A stretch of 6,836 nt of DNA, from NCBI GenBank assembly GCA_902805805.1, contig CADCUE010000288.1, forward strand, positions 1 to 6,836. The letters run 5' to 3'. This document shows positions 1 through 6,593 of this stretch, piece by piece. The DNA comes from an uncultured Frankineae bacterium. Lineage in GTDB: Bacteria > Actinomycetota > Actinomycetes > Mycobacteriales > SCTD01. Numbering within the stretch: the first letter of the stretch is position 1; each line of letters opens with the position of its first letter. The notes beneath the pieces are model-generated. The model ran no database searches, was not told the origin of the DNA, and saw nothing but the letters and a program-made list of their open reading frames with translations. The translations under genes and the position numbers were made by a program.

Positions 1-198
1 GCGGGCGTACGCCCGGGCGAGCGTCTCCGCCGCGATGTCGGCGGCCTCGTCGCGGTCGCCGAGCACGCGGTAGGCCACCCGGTAGGCGAGGGCGAGCAGC
101 TCCGGGAAGCGCTGGTCGAAGGAGTCCGCGCCGGCGTCGAGCGCCGTCCCGGGACCTCCCCGTCCGGCCGCGGTGCGCCGGCGGTCGTCGAGCGCCAC
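1..198 (-). CDS. Sigma-70 family (ECF-type) RNA polymerase sigma factor, N-terminal part, cut by window edge
   Basis: Only the first 66 codons are present; the frame is open to base 1. After a low-complexity, charged N-terminus, the translation carries a segment with the look of sigma region 2.1-2.2: FPELLALAYRVAYRVLGDR followed by DEAADIAAETLARAYAR. The pattern of aromatic residues, then a GDRDEAADIAAET stretch, is typical of ECF sigma factors, which bind core RNA polymerase and direct it to specific promoters. I chose the GTG at 198-196 because GGAGG lies at 208-204, five bases upstream. A GTG at 234-232 in the same frame would add 12 residues (VTTTTLDQTEAG) but has no ribosome binding site. 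The gene lies about 95 bases downstream of rodA, on the same strand, with a possible promoter of its own. Regions 3-4 and any anti-sigma gene are outside the window, so the ECF subgroup is unknown. Confidence 0.72.
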   Translation of the reverse strand, partial: MALDDRRRTAAGRGGPGTALDAGADSFDQRFPELLALAYRVAYRVLGDRDEAADIAAETLARAYAR

Positions 199-203
199 CC
201 CTG

Positions 204-208
204 CCTCC
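204..208 (-). promoter_or_regulatory. Ribosome binding site of the sigma factor gene
   Basis: Minus-strand GGAGG sits five bases before the GTG at 198-196. It is the main reason for preferring that start over the upstream in-frame GTG at 234-232, which has no purine-rich sequence before it. Confidence 0.5.
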
Positions 209-242
209 GTCTGGTCCAGCGTCGTCGTGGTCACACGGACAA

Positions 243-270
243 GACGGGCCGGGCCGCCGGTCGGTTGTCA
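243..270 (-). promoter_or_regulatory. Possible ECF-type promoter for the sigma factor gene
   Basis: On the minus strand TGACAACC (270-263) is followed after 16 bases by CGTC (246-243). ECF sigma factors commonly use a -35 element containing an AAC or CAC core and a short CGTC- or GTC-like -10 element about 16-17 bases apart, and often control their own genes. Transcription would begin near 236, giving a leader of roughly 38 bases before the GTG at 198. This is a match by eye in a GC-rich gap; chance resemblance is quite possible. Confidence 0.28.
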
Positions 271-291
271 CGCGGGGCAAGCCGCTCGGGT

Positions 292-1476
292 CTACAGCTC
301 CCGGGAGCTGAGGTGGACGTTCTGCAGCAGTCCCACGGCGACGAGGTTGGCGAACATCGCCGAGCCGCCGTAGGAGACGAACGGCAGCGGGAGCCCCGTC
401 ACCGGCATGATCCCGAGCGTCATGCCGATGTTGACGAAGCTCTGGAAGGCGAACCAGCACACGACCCCGGCCGCGACGAGCCGGCCGAACGGGTCCGGCG
501 AGCGGGAGGCGATCCGCAGTCCGCGCCAGAGCACGACCCCGAGCAGCCCGAGCAGGACAGAGGCGCCGAGCAGGCCGAGCTCCTCCCCCGCCACGGTGAA
601 GATGAAGTCGGTCTGCTGCTCGGGGATGAAGCGCCCCGCCGTCTGCGACCCGTCGAACAGGCCCTTGCCCAGCAGCCCGCCGGACCCGATCGCGATGCGC
701 GCCTGGTTGGTGTTGTAGCCGACGCCGCGCGGGTCGAGCTCGGGATTGGCGAAGGCGGCGAAGCGGTCGACCTGGTACTGGTCGAGGACCCCCACCTGCA
801 CCGCGGTGACGCACACCAGCACGCCGGCGACGAGCAGCCCGCACAGCCACCGGGCCGGCGCGCCGGACACGGCCAGCACGCCGAGGACGATGAAGACGAG
901 CACCAGCACGGTGCCGAGGTCCGGCTGCAGCATGATCAGCGCCATCGGGACCGCCGCCAGCGCGAGCACCAGCACGACGTCGCCGTCGCGCGGGCCGCGC
1001 TCGGCGTCGCGGACGTCGGCGAGCAGCATCGCCAGACCGACGACCAGGGCGACCTTCGCCAGCTCGGCCGGCTGCACCTGGAAGCCGCCACCGACCACGA
1101 TCCACGAGTGGGCGCCGTTGATCGTGGAGCCGAGCGGCGTGAGGACGGCGACCAGCCCCAGGCACGACGCGCCGTAGACGACGGGGGCGTACGCCTGCAG
1201 CGACCGGTAGTCGACGAGCATCGCGACGCTCGCCAGCGTCATCCCGATGACGGCGTTGATGAGGTGGCGCTTGAGGAAGGCCTGGGGGTCGAGGTCGGCG
1301 TCGAGCATCCGCTGCCGGGTGGCCGACCAGACCAGCAACGAGCCCAGGCCGATGAGGGCGAGCACCGCGAGGCCGAGCACCCAGTCGAGGCGCCGCAGCG
1401 GGGAGTCGCGGCCTGTCGCCCGCTCGCGCAGTCCGGCGTCCCGGCGCCCGAGGCGGACGGGTGCGAGCACGGTCAC
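292..1476 (-). CDS. rodA: RodA, SEDS-family peptidoglycan glycosyltransferase
   Basis: This 394-residue multi-spanning membrane protein polymerises lipid II into glycan strands during lateral or tip wall growth, working with its partner PBP2. About ten hydrophobic segments are visible from residue 31 onward. SEDS signatures include WIVVGGGFQVQPAELAK (125-141), QPDLGT (184-189), NPELDPRGVGYNTNQARIA near 244-262, the TDFIF motif around residue 290, and GLPLPFVSYGGS (361-372). D290 in TDFIF corresponds to the aspartate reported as essential in RodA enzymes. Position directly after PBP2 argues for RodA rather than FtsW. The start is the GTG at 1476-1474, which overlaps the PBP2 stop in a GTGA arrangement; no good ribosome binding site is seen, so translation is probably coupled. 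The frame is open upstream to 2400, but that stretch is antisense-like filler within the PBP2 gene. The stop is TAG at 294-292; I see no clear terminator after it. Confidence 0.95.
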   Translation of the reverse strand: MTVLAPVRLGRRDAGLRERATGRDSPLRRLDWVLGLAVLALIGLGSLLVWSATRQRMLDADLDPQAFLKRHLINAVIGMTLASVAMLVDYRSLQAYAPVVYGASCLGLVAVLTPLGSTINGAHSWIVVGGGFQVQPAELAKVALVVGLAMLLADVRDAERGPRDGDVVLVLALAAVPMALIMLQPDLGTVLVLVFIVLGVLAVSGAPARWLCGLLVAGVLVCVTAVQVGVLDQYQVDRFAAFANPELDPRGVGYNTNQARIAIGSGGLLGKGLFDGSQTAGRFIPEQQTDFIFTVAGEELGLLGASVLLGLLGVVLWRGLRIASRSPDPFGRLVAAGVVCWFAFQSFVNIGMTLGIMPVTGLPLPFVSYGGSAMFANLVAVGLLQNVHLSSREL

Positions 1477-3542
1477 GGTGCCGCCGCCGACGCGCCCGGG
1501 CGCCCGGTCGGCACCGTCGTGGGGAGGCGACCGCCCGGCAGCCCGCCCGGTCCGTAGATGCCGTCGTAGACCTCGCGCACCATCGGCGCCGCGACCGTGC
1601 CACCGGTGCCGCCCTGCGACACCATCCCGACCACGACGAGCTCGGGAGCGTCGGCCGGAGCGAACGACGCGAACCACGACGTGTCCTGCTTGCCCGCGAC
1701 CTCCCCCGTGCCGGTCTTGCCGGCGACGGCCACGGGCGAGCCGGCGAACGCGCCCGCCGCCGTGCCCCCCGGCTGCGTCACGCCGGCGAGGGCCTCGCGG
1801 ACGTAGCCGAGGACCTCCGCCGAGGCGGGCACGGTGGACCGCACCACGGGCTCGATCTCCCGCACGGCGCCGGACGGCGACACCAGCGCCCGGGCGACGT
1901 GCGGCTCGAGCAGCCGCCCGCCGTTGGCGATCGCGGCGTAGACGGTCGCCAGCTGCAGCGGGGTCACCAGCGTGTCGCCCTGCCCGATGGCGAAGTTGGT
2001 GGCGTCGCCTCCCCGGAAGCGGTGACCGTCCTCGCAGTACTCCTCGTTGGCCCGACGTCGCTCCGGGGACAGCTCGGGGTTGACGGCGCCCTTGCACCGG
2101 TTGTCGCGCGTCTGCTCCCACAGCGCCTGCTTGTAGGCGCGGTCGGCGATGGTGCCGCGCCGCTCGCTCGGCAGGTCGACGCCGGTGCGCTGGCCGAGCC
2201 CGAAGGCCTGGGCCATCCGCACCATCGGGTCCTTCGGGTCGTCGACCGGCCGGTTGCCCCCGTCGCGCTGCCACTGCTCGTAGGCGAACTTGTAGAAGAC
2301 CGTGTCGCACGACTTCACGAGCGCCTGCCGCAGGTCGACCGTCCCGAGCGGCGCCGAGTCGAAGTTGCTCTGGCCGGTGGGGCCGTAGACCCCCGGGCAC
2401 GGGAAGCGGCCGTGCAGCGGGTAGTCACCGCTCTCGACCGCTCCCACCGTCGAGACGACCTTGAAGGTCGACGCTGGGGCGTACGCGCCCTGGATCGCCC
2501 GGAAGACCAGCGGCGCGCCCTTGTCCTCGTCGACGAGCTCGGCGTACTCCGCCGGCGACGCGCCGCCGACGAAGACCGACGGGTCGTAGGACGGGTAGCT
2601 GGCCATGGCCACGACCCGTCCGGTCTTGGCCTCCAGGACCACCACCGAGCCGGAGTCGGCCTCGAGCCGCTTGCCCGACCCGCGGGCGCGCAGGGTCCGC
2701 GCCCGGTCGATGGCGCCCTGCAGCGCCTTCTCCGCCACCGCCTGGACGCCGGCGTCGAGGGAGAGCACGAGCGTGTCGCCGGGCACCGGCGGGGTCGAGC
2801 CCGAGGTGCCGGCCACCCCGCCGAGACGGTCGACCAGCAGCTCGGTGACGCCGTCCCTGCCGCGCAGCGCCGACTCGTAGGTCGCCTCCACGCCGGCGCG
2901 GCCGACGAGCGCGGTCGAGGACACCCCCTCGTACGCCGGCTCCTTCGTCTCGGCGGGGCTGATCGGGCCGAGGTAGCCGAGCAGGTGGGCCGCGAGCGTG
3001 CCGCGCGGGTAGTCCCGCACCGCGGCGAACTCGGCCCGCACGCCCGGGAACTCCTCACGGCGCTCCTCGATCCGCAGCACCCGACGCAGCCCCGCCGCGT
3101 CGCTCGCGTCGTACTCCGCCACGGGGACCGGCTGGTACGGCGAGCCGCGCCAGCACGGCGCGACGACCTCGCCGCCGCAGGGCGTGATCGACCGGGCGAG
3201 CTCGTCGGCCGGCGTGCCGATCACCGCGGCCAGCCGGTCGAGCACTGCCCGACCGTCGTCCGGCTGGCGCAGGAGGGTCGACCGGCTGACGGAGACCACC
3301 AGGGCGCTGCGGTTGCGCACCAGCGGAGCGCCGCGGACGTCGAGGACCTCACCGCGAGGAGCCGCCTCGACGACGGGTCGCACCCGGTTGGCGCTGGCCG
3401 CCTGGGCGTAGTCCTGCCCGCCCGTCACCTGCAGGGCGACGAGCCGGCCGAACAGGGTGACCAGCAGTGTGAGGACGAAGACCCGCAGGACGAACAGGCG
3501 CGGACGAGAGCGGTCGGTCACGGGCACCCATCGTGTGTTCAC
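1473..3542 (-). CDS. mrdA: PBP2, class B penicillin-binding protein (peptidoglycan transpeptidase of the elongasome)
   Basis: This 689-residue protein crosslinks new peptidoglycan outside the membrane and pairs with RodA. It has a short cytoplasmic N-terminus, one membrane anchor (about 16-38), a dimerisation/pedestal region (about 55-230, with APRGEVLDVRGAPL near 61-74), and a transpeptidase domain (about 295-665). All three penicillin-binding motifs are present: S358-T-F-K361 with the acylated serine, S411-C-D413 as the SxN-type motif, and K609-T-G611. An insert-like charged stretch at about 463-510 carries C483 and C503. All six cysteines (122, 130, 382, 412, 483, 503) lie outside the membrane. 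The chosen start is GTG at 3542-3540, overlapping the mreD stop by four bases (GTGA); no clear ribosome binding site precedes it. In-frame GTG codons 6 and 8 are alternatives. The symbol pbpA or pbp2 is also used in actinobacteria. Confidence 0.95.
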   Translation of the reverse strand: MNTRWVPVTDRSRPRLFVLRVFVLTLLVTLFGRLVALQVTGGQDYAQAASANRVRPVVEAAPRGEVLDVRGAPLVRNRSALVVSVSRSTLLRQPDDGRAVLDRLAAVIGTPADELARSITPCGGEVVAPCWRGSPYQPVPVAEYDASDAAGLRRVLRIEERREEFPGVRAEFAAVRDYPRGTLAAHLLGYLGPISPAETKEPAYEGVSSTALVGRAGVEATYESALRGRDGVTELLVDRLGGVAGTSGSTPPVPGDTLVLSLDAGVQAVAEKALQGAIDRARTLRARGSGKRLEADSGSVVVLEAKTGRVVAMASYPSYDPSVFVGGASPAEYAELVDEDKGAPLVFRAIQGAYAPASTFKVVSTVGAVESGDYPLHGRFPCPGVYGPTGQSNFDSAPLGTVDLRQALVKSCDTVFYKFAYEQWQRDGGNRPVDDPKDPMVRMAQAFGLGQRTGVDLPSERRGTIADRAYKQALWEQTRDNRCKGAVNPELSPERRRANEEYCEDGHRFRGGDATNFAIGQGDTLVTPLQLATVYAAIANGGRLLEPHVARALVSPSGAVREIEPVVRSTVPASAEVLGYVREALAGVTQPGGTAAGAFAGSPVAVAGKTGTGEVAGKQDTSWFASFAPADAPELVVVGMVSQGGTGGTVAAPMVREVYDGIYGPGGLPGGRLPTTVPTGRPGASAAAP

Positions 3543-4066
3543 CAGCGGCGGAGCGGGTCCTGACCGAGGCGTCGCACCAGGGCACCGACCACCGGCACGA
3601 CGAACGGGGTCAGGAGCACACAGTAGGGGACCGTGCCGAGAAGAGCGGTCAACCAGGCGTGTCCGTCGATGCGCGCGTCACCGAGCAGCAGGCCCTCGAC
3701 GGCGTAGACCGTCACGGCCCCGGCGGCGCTCAGCGCGACCACCCCGAAGGGCACGAGCGTCGACCGGTCCCCGGTCGCGCCGTAGGACGGGTCGTCGTGC
3801 ACGAGCCCCGCGAGATAGCCCACCAGCGCCAGGACCAGGGCGGTACGGCCCAGCTCGTGGTCGGCGCCGAGGTCGGCCAGCAGTCCCGCCGCGAAGCCGG
3901 TGAGCGTGCCGGACCGCGGCCCCTCGGCGAGGGCGAAGGCGACGACGAGCACGAGCAGCAGGTCGGGCGCTCCCCCGGGCAGCGGCAGCCGGGCGAGGAC
4001 CGTCGACTGCAGCAGCACCGCCGACAGCACCGTCGCCACCGAGAGCAGCAGGCGGCGGACCGTCAC
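3539..4066 (-). CDS. mreD: MreD, membrane component of the rod-shape complex
   Basis: MreD is a small integral membrane protein that binds MreC and links the MreB filament to RodA/PBP2. The 175-residue product is almost wholly hydrophobic, with about five or six membrane segments (roughly 5-24, 34-50, 54-67, 74-90, 102-128, 138-162). It begins with a short basic stretch (TVRR) and ends with RRLGQDPLRRW. It contains APDLLLVLVVAFAL (33-46), followed by a glycine-rich helix GTLTGFAAGLLADL (53-66) that resembles the MreD family pattern. Sequence conservation in MreD is low, so the name relies on position between mreC and PBP2 as well. The start is GTG at 4066-4064; no ATG or GTG lies further upstream in this frame before it enters mreC. 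No ribosome binding site is seen, and the start codon is inside a predicted hairpin at 4057-4076. The stop overlaps the PBP2 start. Confidence 0.9.
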   Translation of the reverse strand: MTVRRLLLSVATVLSAVLLQSTVLARLPLPGGAPDLLLVLVVAFALAEGPRSGTLTGFAAGLLADLGADHELGRTALVLALVGYLAGLVHDDPSYGATGDRSTLVPFGVVALSAAGAVTVYAVEGLLLGDARIDGHAWLTALLGTVPYCVLLTPFVVPVVGALVRRLGQDPLRRW

Positions 4067-4076
4067 GGGACGGTCC
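4057..4076 (-). promoter_or_regulatory. Hairpin burying the mreD start codon
   Basis: The bases form a perfect 8-bp inverted repeat: minus-strand GGACCGTC, loop CCGT, GACGGTCC. Two bases of the mreD GTG start (4066-4064) fall in the loop and the third in the stem. In mRNA this should hinder initiation unless a ribosome opens it. The inverted repeat is seen directly; the effect on translation is inferred. Confidence 0.45.
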
Positions 4077-4101
4077 CGAGCGGGCGGCGGGCCGCGGTCA
4101 T
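4063..4101 (-). CDS. Possible 12-codon coupling frame between mreC and mreD
   Basis: An ATG at 4101-4099 overlaps the mreC TGA stop (4100-4098) as ATGA. The frame reads MTAARRPLGTVP and stops with TGA at 4065-4063, which overlaps the mreD GTG start (4066-4064) as GTGA. It lies in a different frame from both genes. It has no ribosome binding site, so it would be translated only by ribosomes re-initiating after mreC. Moving ribosomes along it would open the hairpin at 4057-4076. The peptide itself has no recognisable role; if real, the act of translation is the function. A 12-codon frame in GC-rich DNA can easily arise by chance, and the double overlap is the only reason to list it. Confidence 0.3.
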   Translation of the reverse strand: MTAARRPLGTVP

Positions 4102-4922
4102 GGCCGCGGCGAGGGCTGCAGCGGCACCCGGGGAGTGCCGCGCGGCGGCTCGGTCACCACCCCGACGAGGTCCACCGACGTCACGTCGACGTACGGCCTG
4201 ACGCGGGCGGTCGTGACGGGGCTGCCGGCGCCCGGCTCGACGGAGGTCACCCGCCCGACCGGGACGCCGGGGACGAACGTGTCGGAGCCCGTGGTGAGCA
4301 GCGCGTCGCCTGTGCGGACCTCGCCCCCCTCGACCAGCGCGAGCTCGAGCCCGTCGCCGGAGCCGGTGGCGAGCCCGACCGTGCCCTCCCGGGTGAGGCG
4401 GGCGCCGACGGTGAACCCCGGGTCGGTCAGCAGCAGGACGGTGGAGGTGAAGGGTCCGACCCGCAGCGTCCGGCCCAGCAGTCCCTCACCGGTGACGACG
4501 GTCTGGCCGGGCTCGACACCGTCCTGGCTGCCGGCGTCGATCGTCACGGTCGACTCGAAGCCGAAGGTCGAGCCGACCGCGGTCACCCGCGCCGGGACCA
4601 TCGGGTAGGTGCCGTAGTCCTTGAGCCTGAGCAGCGCGTCGAGCTGCGCGACCCTGCGCCGGAGGTCCTCGGTGCGGCGCAGCTCGGCGCGCAGCCGGTC
4701 GTTGTCCGCCCGCAGCCGGGCCTGCTCGTCGGAGTCGCCGCCGAGCACCGCTCCGGCGCGCCGGGCGACGCCGCCGAGCGCCCGCTGCGCCGGTCCGAGG
4801 GCGGCGTCCGCGCCGCGCCGGAGAGCGTCGAACGGCGAGCCGTTCCCGCTGCGGGCGTCCAGGGCGGTGAGGGTGAAGGCCGTGAGCAGCAGCAGGACGA
4901 GCAGCAGCCGCGGGCCGCGCAC
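4098..4922 (-). CDS. mreC: MreC, rod-shape-determining envelope scaffold protein
   Basis: MreC is a membrane-anchored protein on the outer face of the membrane that forms a scaffold and activates PBP2/RodA. The 274-residue product shows a short start (MRGPR), one membrane segment (about 6-22), a charged coiled-coil region (about 65-102, with RLRADNDRLRAELRRTEDL), and the two-part beta-barrel region (about 105-258). Family-like sequences are TVTIDAGSQDGVEPGQTVVTGEGLLGR (125-151, given in shortened form: VEPGQTVVTGEGLLGR at the end) and VPVGRVTSVEPG (220-231). The C-terminal tail is proline-rich. Length is normal for the family. The start is the GTG at 4922-4920, three bases after the mreB stop; no ribosome binding site is evident, so coupling to mreB translation is likely. 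Alternative starts would remove part of the membrane anchor. Confidence 0.94.
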   Translation of the reverse strand: MRGPRLLLVLLLLTAFTLTALDARSGNGSPFDALRRGADAALGPAQRALGGVARRAGAVLGGDSDEQARLRADNDRLRAELRRTEDLRRRVAQLDALLRLKDYGTYPMVPARVTAVGSTFGFESTVTIDAGSQDGVEPGQTVVTGEGLLGRTLRVGPFTSTVLLLTDPGFTVGARLTREGTVGLATGSGDGLELALVEGGEVRTGDALLTTGSDTFVPGVPVGRVTSVEPGAGSPVTTARVRPYVDVTSVDLVGVVTEPPRGTPRVPLQPSPRP

Positions 4923-4925
4923 GCG

Positions 4926-5966
4926 CTAGTGGCGCGCTTCGGAGATGAGGACCTGCCGCAGGGCCTCGAACTCCTCCACGCACCTGCCGGCCCCGATCGC
5001 GACCGAGTCCAGCGGGTTGTCGGCGATGTGGATCGGCATGGCGGTCTCGTGCCGCAGCCGCTCGTCCAGGCCCTTGAGCAGCGCACCTCCGCCGGTGAGG
5101 ACGATCCCGCGGTCCATGATGTCGCTCGACAGCTCGGGCGGGCACTTGTCGAGCGTCGTCTTGACCGAGTCGATGATGGCGTTGACCGGCTCCTCGATCG
5201 CCTTGCGGACCTCCTCGGCGCTCACGACGATCGTCTTGGGCAGTCCCGACACGAGGTCACGGCCGCGGATCTCGGCGTGCGGCTCGTCGGGCATCGGGAA
5301 CGCCGACCCGACGGCGATCTTGATGTCCTCGGCGGTGCGCTCGCCGAGCATCAGCGAGTACTCCTTCTTGACGTAGTTGATGATCGCCGCGTCGATCCGG
5401 TCACCGCCGGTGCGGATCGACTGGCTGGTGACGATCCCGCCGAGGGAGATCACGGCGACCTCGGTGGTGCCGCCGCCGATGTCGACCACCATGTTGCCGG
5501 TCGGCTCGTGCACCGGCAGTCCGGCGCCGATCGCCGCGGCCATCGGCTCCTCGATGATGTAGACCTTGCGCGCGCCGGCCTGGTAGCCGGCGTCCTTGAC
5601 GGCCCGCTGCTCGACGCCGGTGATGCCGCTCGGCACGCACACGACGATGCGGGGCTTGGCGAAGTGCCGTCGCTTGTGCACCTTCTGGATGAAGTAGCGC
5701 AGCATGCGCTCGGTCGTCTCGAAGTCGGCGATCACACCGTCGCGCAGCGGCCGGATGGCAGTGATGTTCGCCGGCGTGCGGCCGATCATCCGCTTGGCAT
5801 CGGTGCCGACCGCCACGATGCCGCCGGTCGTCGTGTTGAGGGCGACGACCGACGGCTCGTTCAGCACGACGCCCCGGCCGCGGACGTAGACCAGCGTGTT
5901 GGCGGTCCCGAGGTCGACGGCCATGTCCCGGCCGAGGAACGACAGCGACGACGTGCTGCTCGTCAT
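4926..5966 (-). CDS. mreB: MreB, bacterial actin homologue that organises cell-wall growth
   Basis: MreB binds ATP and assembles into membrane-attached filaments that position the wall synthesis complex. The 346-residue product has normal length. Actin-fold motifs are clear: phosphate-1 DLGTANT (18-24), the [11 protein letters not shown] segment (137-147) with the likely catalytic glutamate at 139-140, phosphate-2 [13 protein letters not shown] (160-172), and adenosine motif [14 protein letters not shown] (287-300). The ATG at 5966-5964 is the only ATG start among the cluster genes; GGAAGG lies at 5983-5978, an 11-base spacing that is rather long. A second ATG at residue 15 (DMAVDLG) would also keep the whole fold. 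The frame stays open back through ndk to about 6713, but that part is not protein-like. The gene follows ndk by 98 bases and leads the mreBCD-PBP2-rodA unit. Confidence 0.97.
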   Translation of the reverse strand: MTSSTSSLSFLGRDMAVDLGTANTLVYVRGRGVVLNEPSVVALNTTTGGIVAVGTDAKRMIGRTPANITAIRPLRDGVIADFETTERMLRYFIQKVHKRRHFAKPRIVVCVPSGITGVEQRAVKDAGYQAGARKVYIIEEPMAAAIGAGLPVHEPTGNMVVDIGGGTTEVAVISLGGIVTSQSIRTGGDRIDAAIINYVKKEYSLMLGERTAEDIKIAVGSAFPMPDEPHAEIRGRDLVSGLPKTIVVSAEEVRKAIEEPVNAIIDSVKTTLDKCPPELSSDIMDRGIVLTGGGALLKGLDERLRHETAMPIHIADNPLDSVAIGAGRCVEEFEALRQVLISEARH

Positions 5967-6064
5967 GCGCGAGGAGACCTTCCGGTCGTACGAGGGGTCG
6001 TGCGGGCGCCGCGGCGGACCCGGGGGCCGGCGGGCGCCGCTCGTGCTGCGCGGAGGTCGGGGGG
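5967..6064 (-). other. ndk-mreB intergenic gap
   Basis: These 98 bases separate the ndk stop from mreB. They contain the 11-mer GCGGGCGCCGC (plus-strand sense) twice, at 6002-6012 and 6030-6040, each with the self-complementary core GGCGCC. The two cores could pair as a 6-bp stem with a 22-base loop. There is no T-run to make a convincing intrinsic terminator, and no convincing -10/-35 pair is seen. Whether mreB has its own promoter here cannot be decided from the bases. Confidence 0.4.
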
Positions 6065-6469
6065 CTAGAGGTCGGGGAAGAAGATGCCGATCTCGCGGGT
6101 GGCCGACTGCTCGGAGTCCGAGCCGTGCACGAGGTTCTGGCCGATCTCCAGCGCGTAGTCGCCGCGCAGGGAGCCGGGGGTGGCCTCCGTCGGGTTGGTG
6201 ACGCCCATGAGGCGGCGTGTGCCGGCGACGGCGTTCGGCCCTTCGACGACCATCGCGACGAGCGGGCCGCCGGTGATGAAGTCGACCAGCTCGCCGAAGA
6301 ACGGGCGCTCGCGGTGCTCGCCGTAGTGCTCCTCGGCCGTGGCTCGGTCGAGGGTGCGCAGCTCCATCGCGACGAGCGTCAGCCCCTTCTTCTCCAGCCG
6401 CGAGATGACCTCGCCGGCGAGGCCGCGGCGTACGCCGTCGGGCTTGACGAGGACGAGGGTGCGCTGCAC
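6065..6469 (-). CDS. ndk: Nucleoside diphosphate kinase
   Basis: This cytoplasmic enzyme moves the terminal phosphate of ATP to nucleoside diphosphates through a phosphohistidine, balancing NTP and dNTP pools. The 134-residue product has the usual bacterial length. It begins [16 protein letters not shown] with the conserved lysine K9, and carries the active-site signature [12 protein letters not shown] (112-123) with catalytic H115. [18 protein letters not shown] (89-106) is the usual nucleotide-binding stretch before it. The start is GTG at 6469-6467, supported by AAGGAG at 6482-6477 with seven bases between. It precedes mreB as in Streptomyces. The 98-base gap leaves open whether it is co-transcribed with mreB. 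Confidence 0.97.
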   Translation of the reverse strand: MQRTLVLVKPDGVRRGLAGEVISRLEKKGLTLVAMELRTLDRATAEEHYGEHRERPFFGELVDFITGGPLVAMVVEGPNAVAGTRRLMGVTNPTEATPGSLRGDYALEIGQNLVHGSDSEQSATREIGIFFPDL

Positions 6470-6476
6470 GGAGGTT

Positions 6477-6482
6477 CTCCTT
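6477..6482 (-). promoter_or_regulatory. Ribosome binding site of ndk
   Basis: Minus-strand AAGGAG lies seven bases before the GTG start. It is the strongest ribosome binding site in the window and fixes the non-ATG start of ndk. Confidence 0.75.
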
Positions 6483-6495
6483 GGACGACGTCGGG

Positions 6496-6514
6496 CGGTA
6501 GCAGCACGCTACCG
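6496..6514 (-). promoter_or_regulatory. Inverted repeat and -10-like element in the ndk leader
   Basis: A perfect 7-bp inverted repeat (CGGTAGC, five-base loop, GCTACCG) sits 26 bases upstream of the ndk start. On the minus strand it contains TAGCGT (6511-6506), which fits the actinobacterial TANNNT -10 pattern. No good -35 element is seen 17-18 bases upstream. The palindrome could be an operator over the -10 region, or a 5'-leader hairpin if transcription starts further upstream. Confidence 0.35.
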
Positions 6515-6560
6515 GGGCAGGGCCTCCGCGACCGCGTGACAGGCGGGCGTCGCCGTCCGT

Positions 6561-6580
6561 GCCGCCGCGCCGGAGGCGGC
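6561..6580. other. GC-rich inverted repeat between the repeat array and ndk
   Basis: GCCGCC at 6561-6566 is perfectly complementary to GGCGGC at 6575-6580, with an 8-base loop. It might act as a factor-dependent stop for a gene beyond the right edge. There is no T-run, and such pairs are common in DNA of this composition. Confidence 0.2.
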
Positions 6581-6593
6581 TCAGGGGGTCCGG

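Noticed and set aside
1477..2400. N-terminal extension of the rodA frame to 2400
   Set aside because: The extension is Arg/Gly/Ala-rich, lies within the PBP2 gene in another frame, and would remove the normal RodA start. The GTGA overlap at 1473-1476 explains the true start.
1461..3563. Long open frame on the plus strand opposite PBP2
   Set aside because: Same GC effect; the minus strand carries all three penicillin-binding motifs and the plus-strand peptide resembles no family I know.
3514..3567. 7-bp inverted repeat (TCGGTCA/TGACCGA) enclosing the PBP2 start
   Set aside because: The loop is 40 bases and arms of this length are expected by chance in GC-rich coding DNA; much weaker than the mreD hairpin.
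5967..6064. Intrinsic terminator after ndk
   Set aside because: The only stem is 6 bp with a 22-base loop and there is no T-run on the minus strand.
3900..6068. Very long open frame on the plus strand opposite mreB, mreC and part of mreD
   Set aside because: It is a by-product of strong third-position GC on the minus strand. The peptide is Arg/Asp/Gly/His-rich low complexity with no recognisable domain, while the minus strand encodes clear MreB and MreC.
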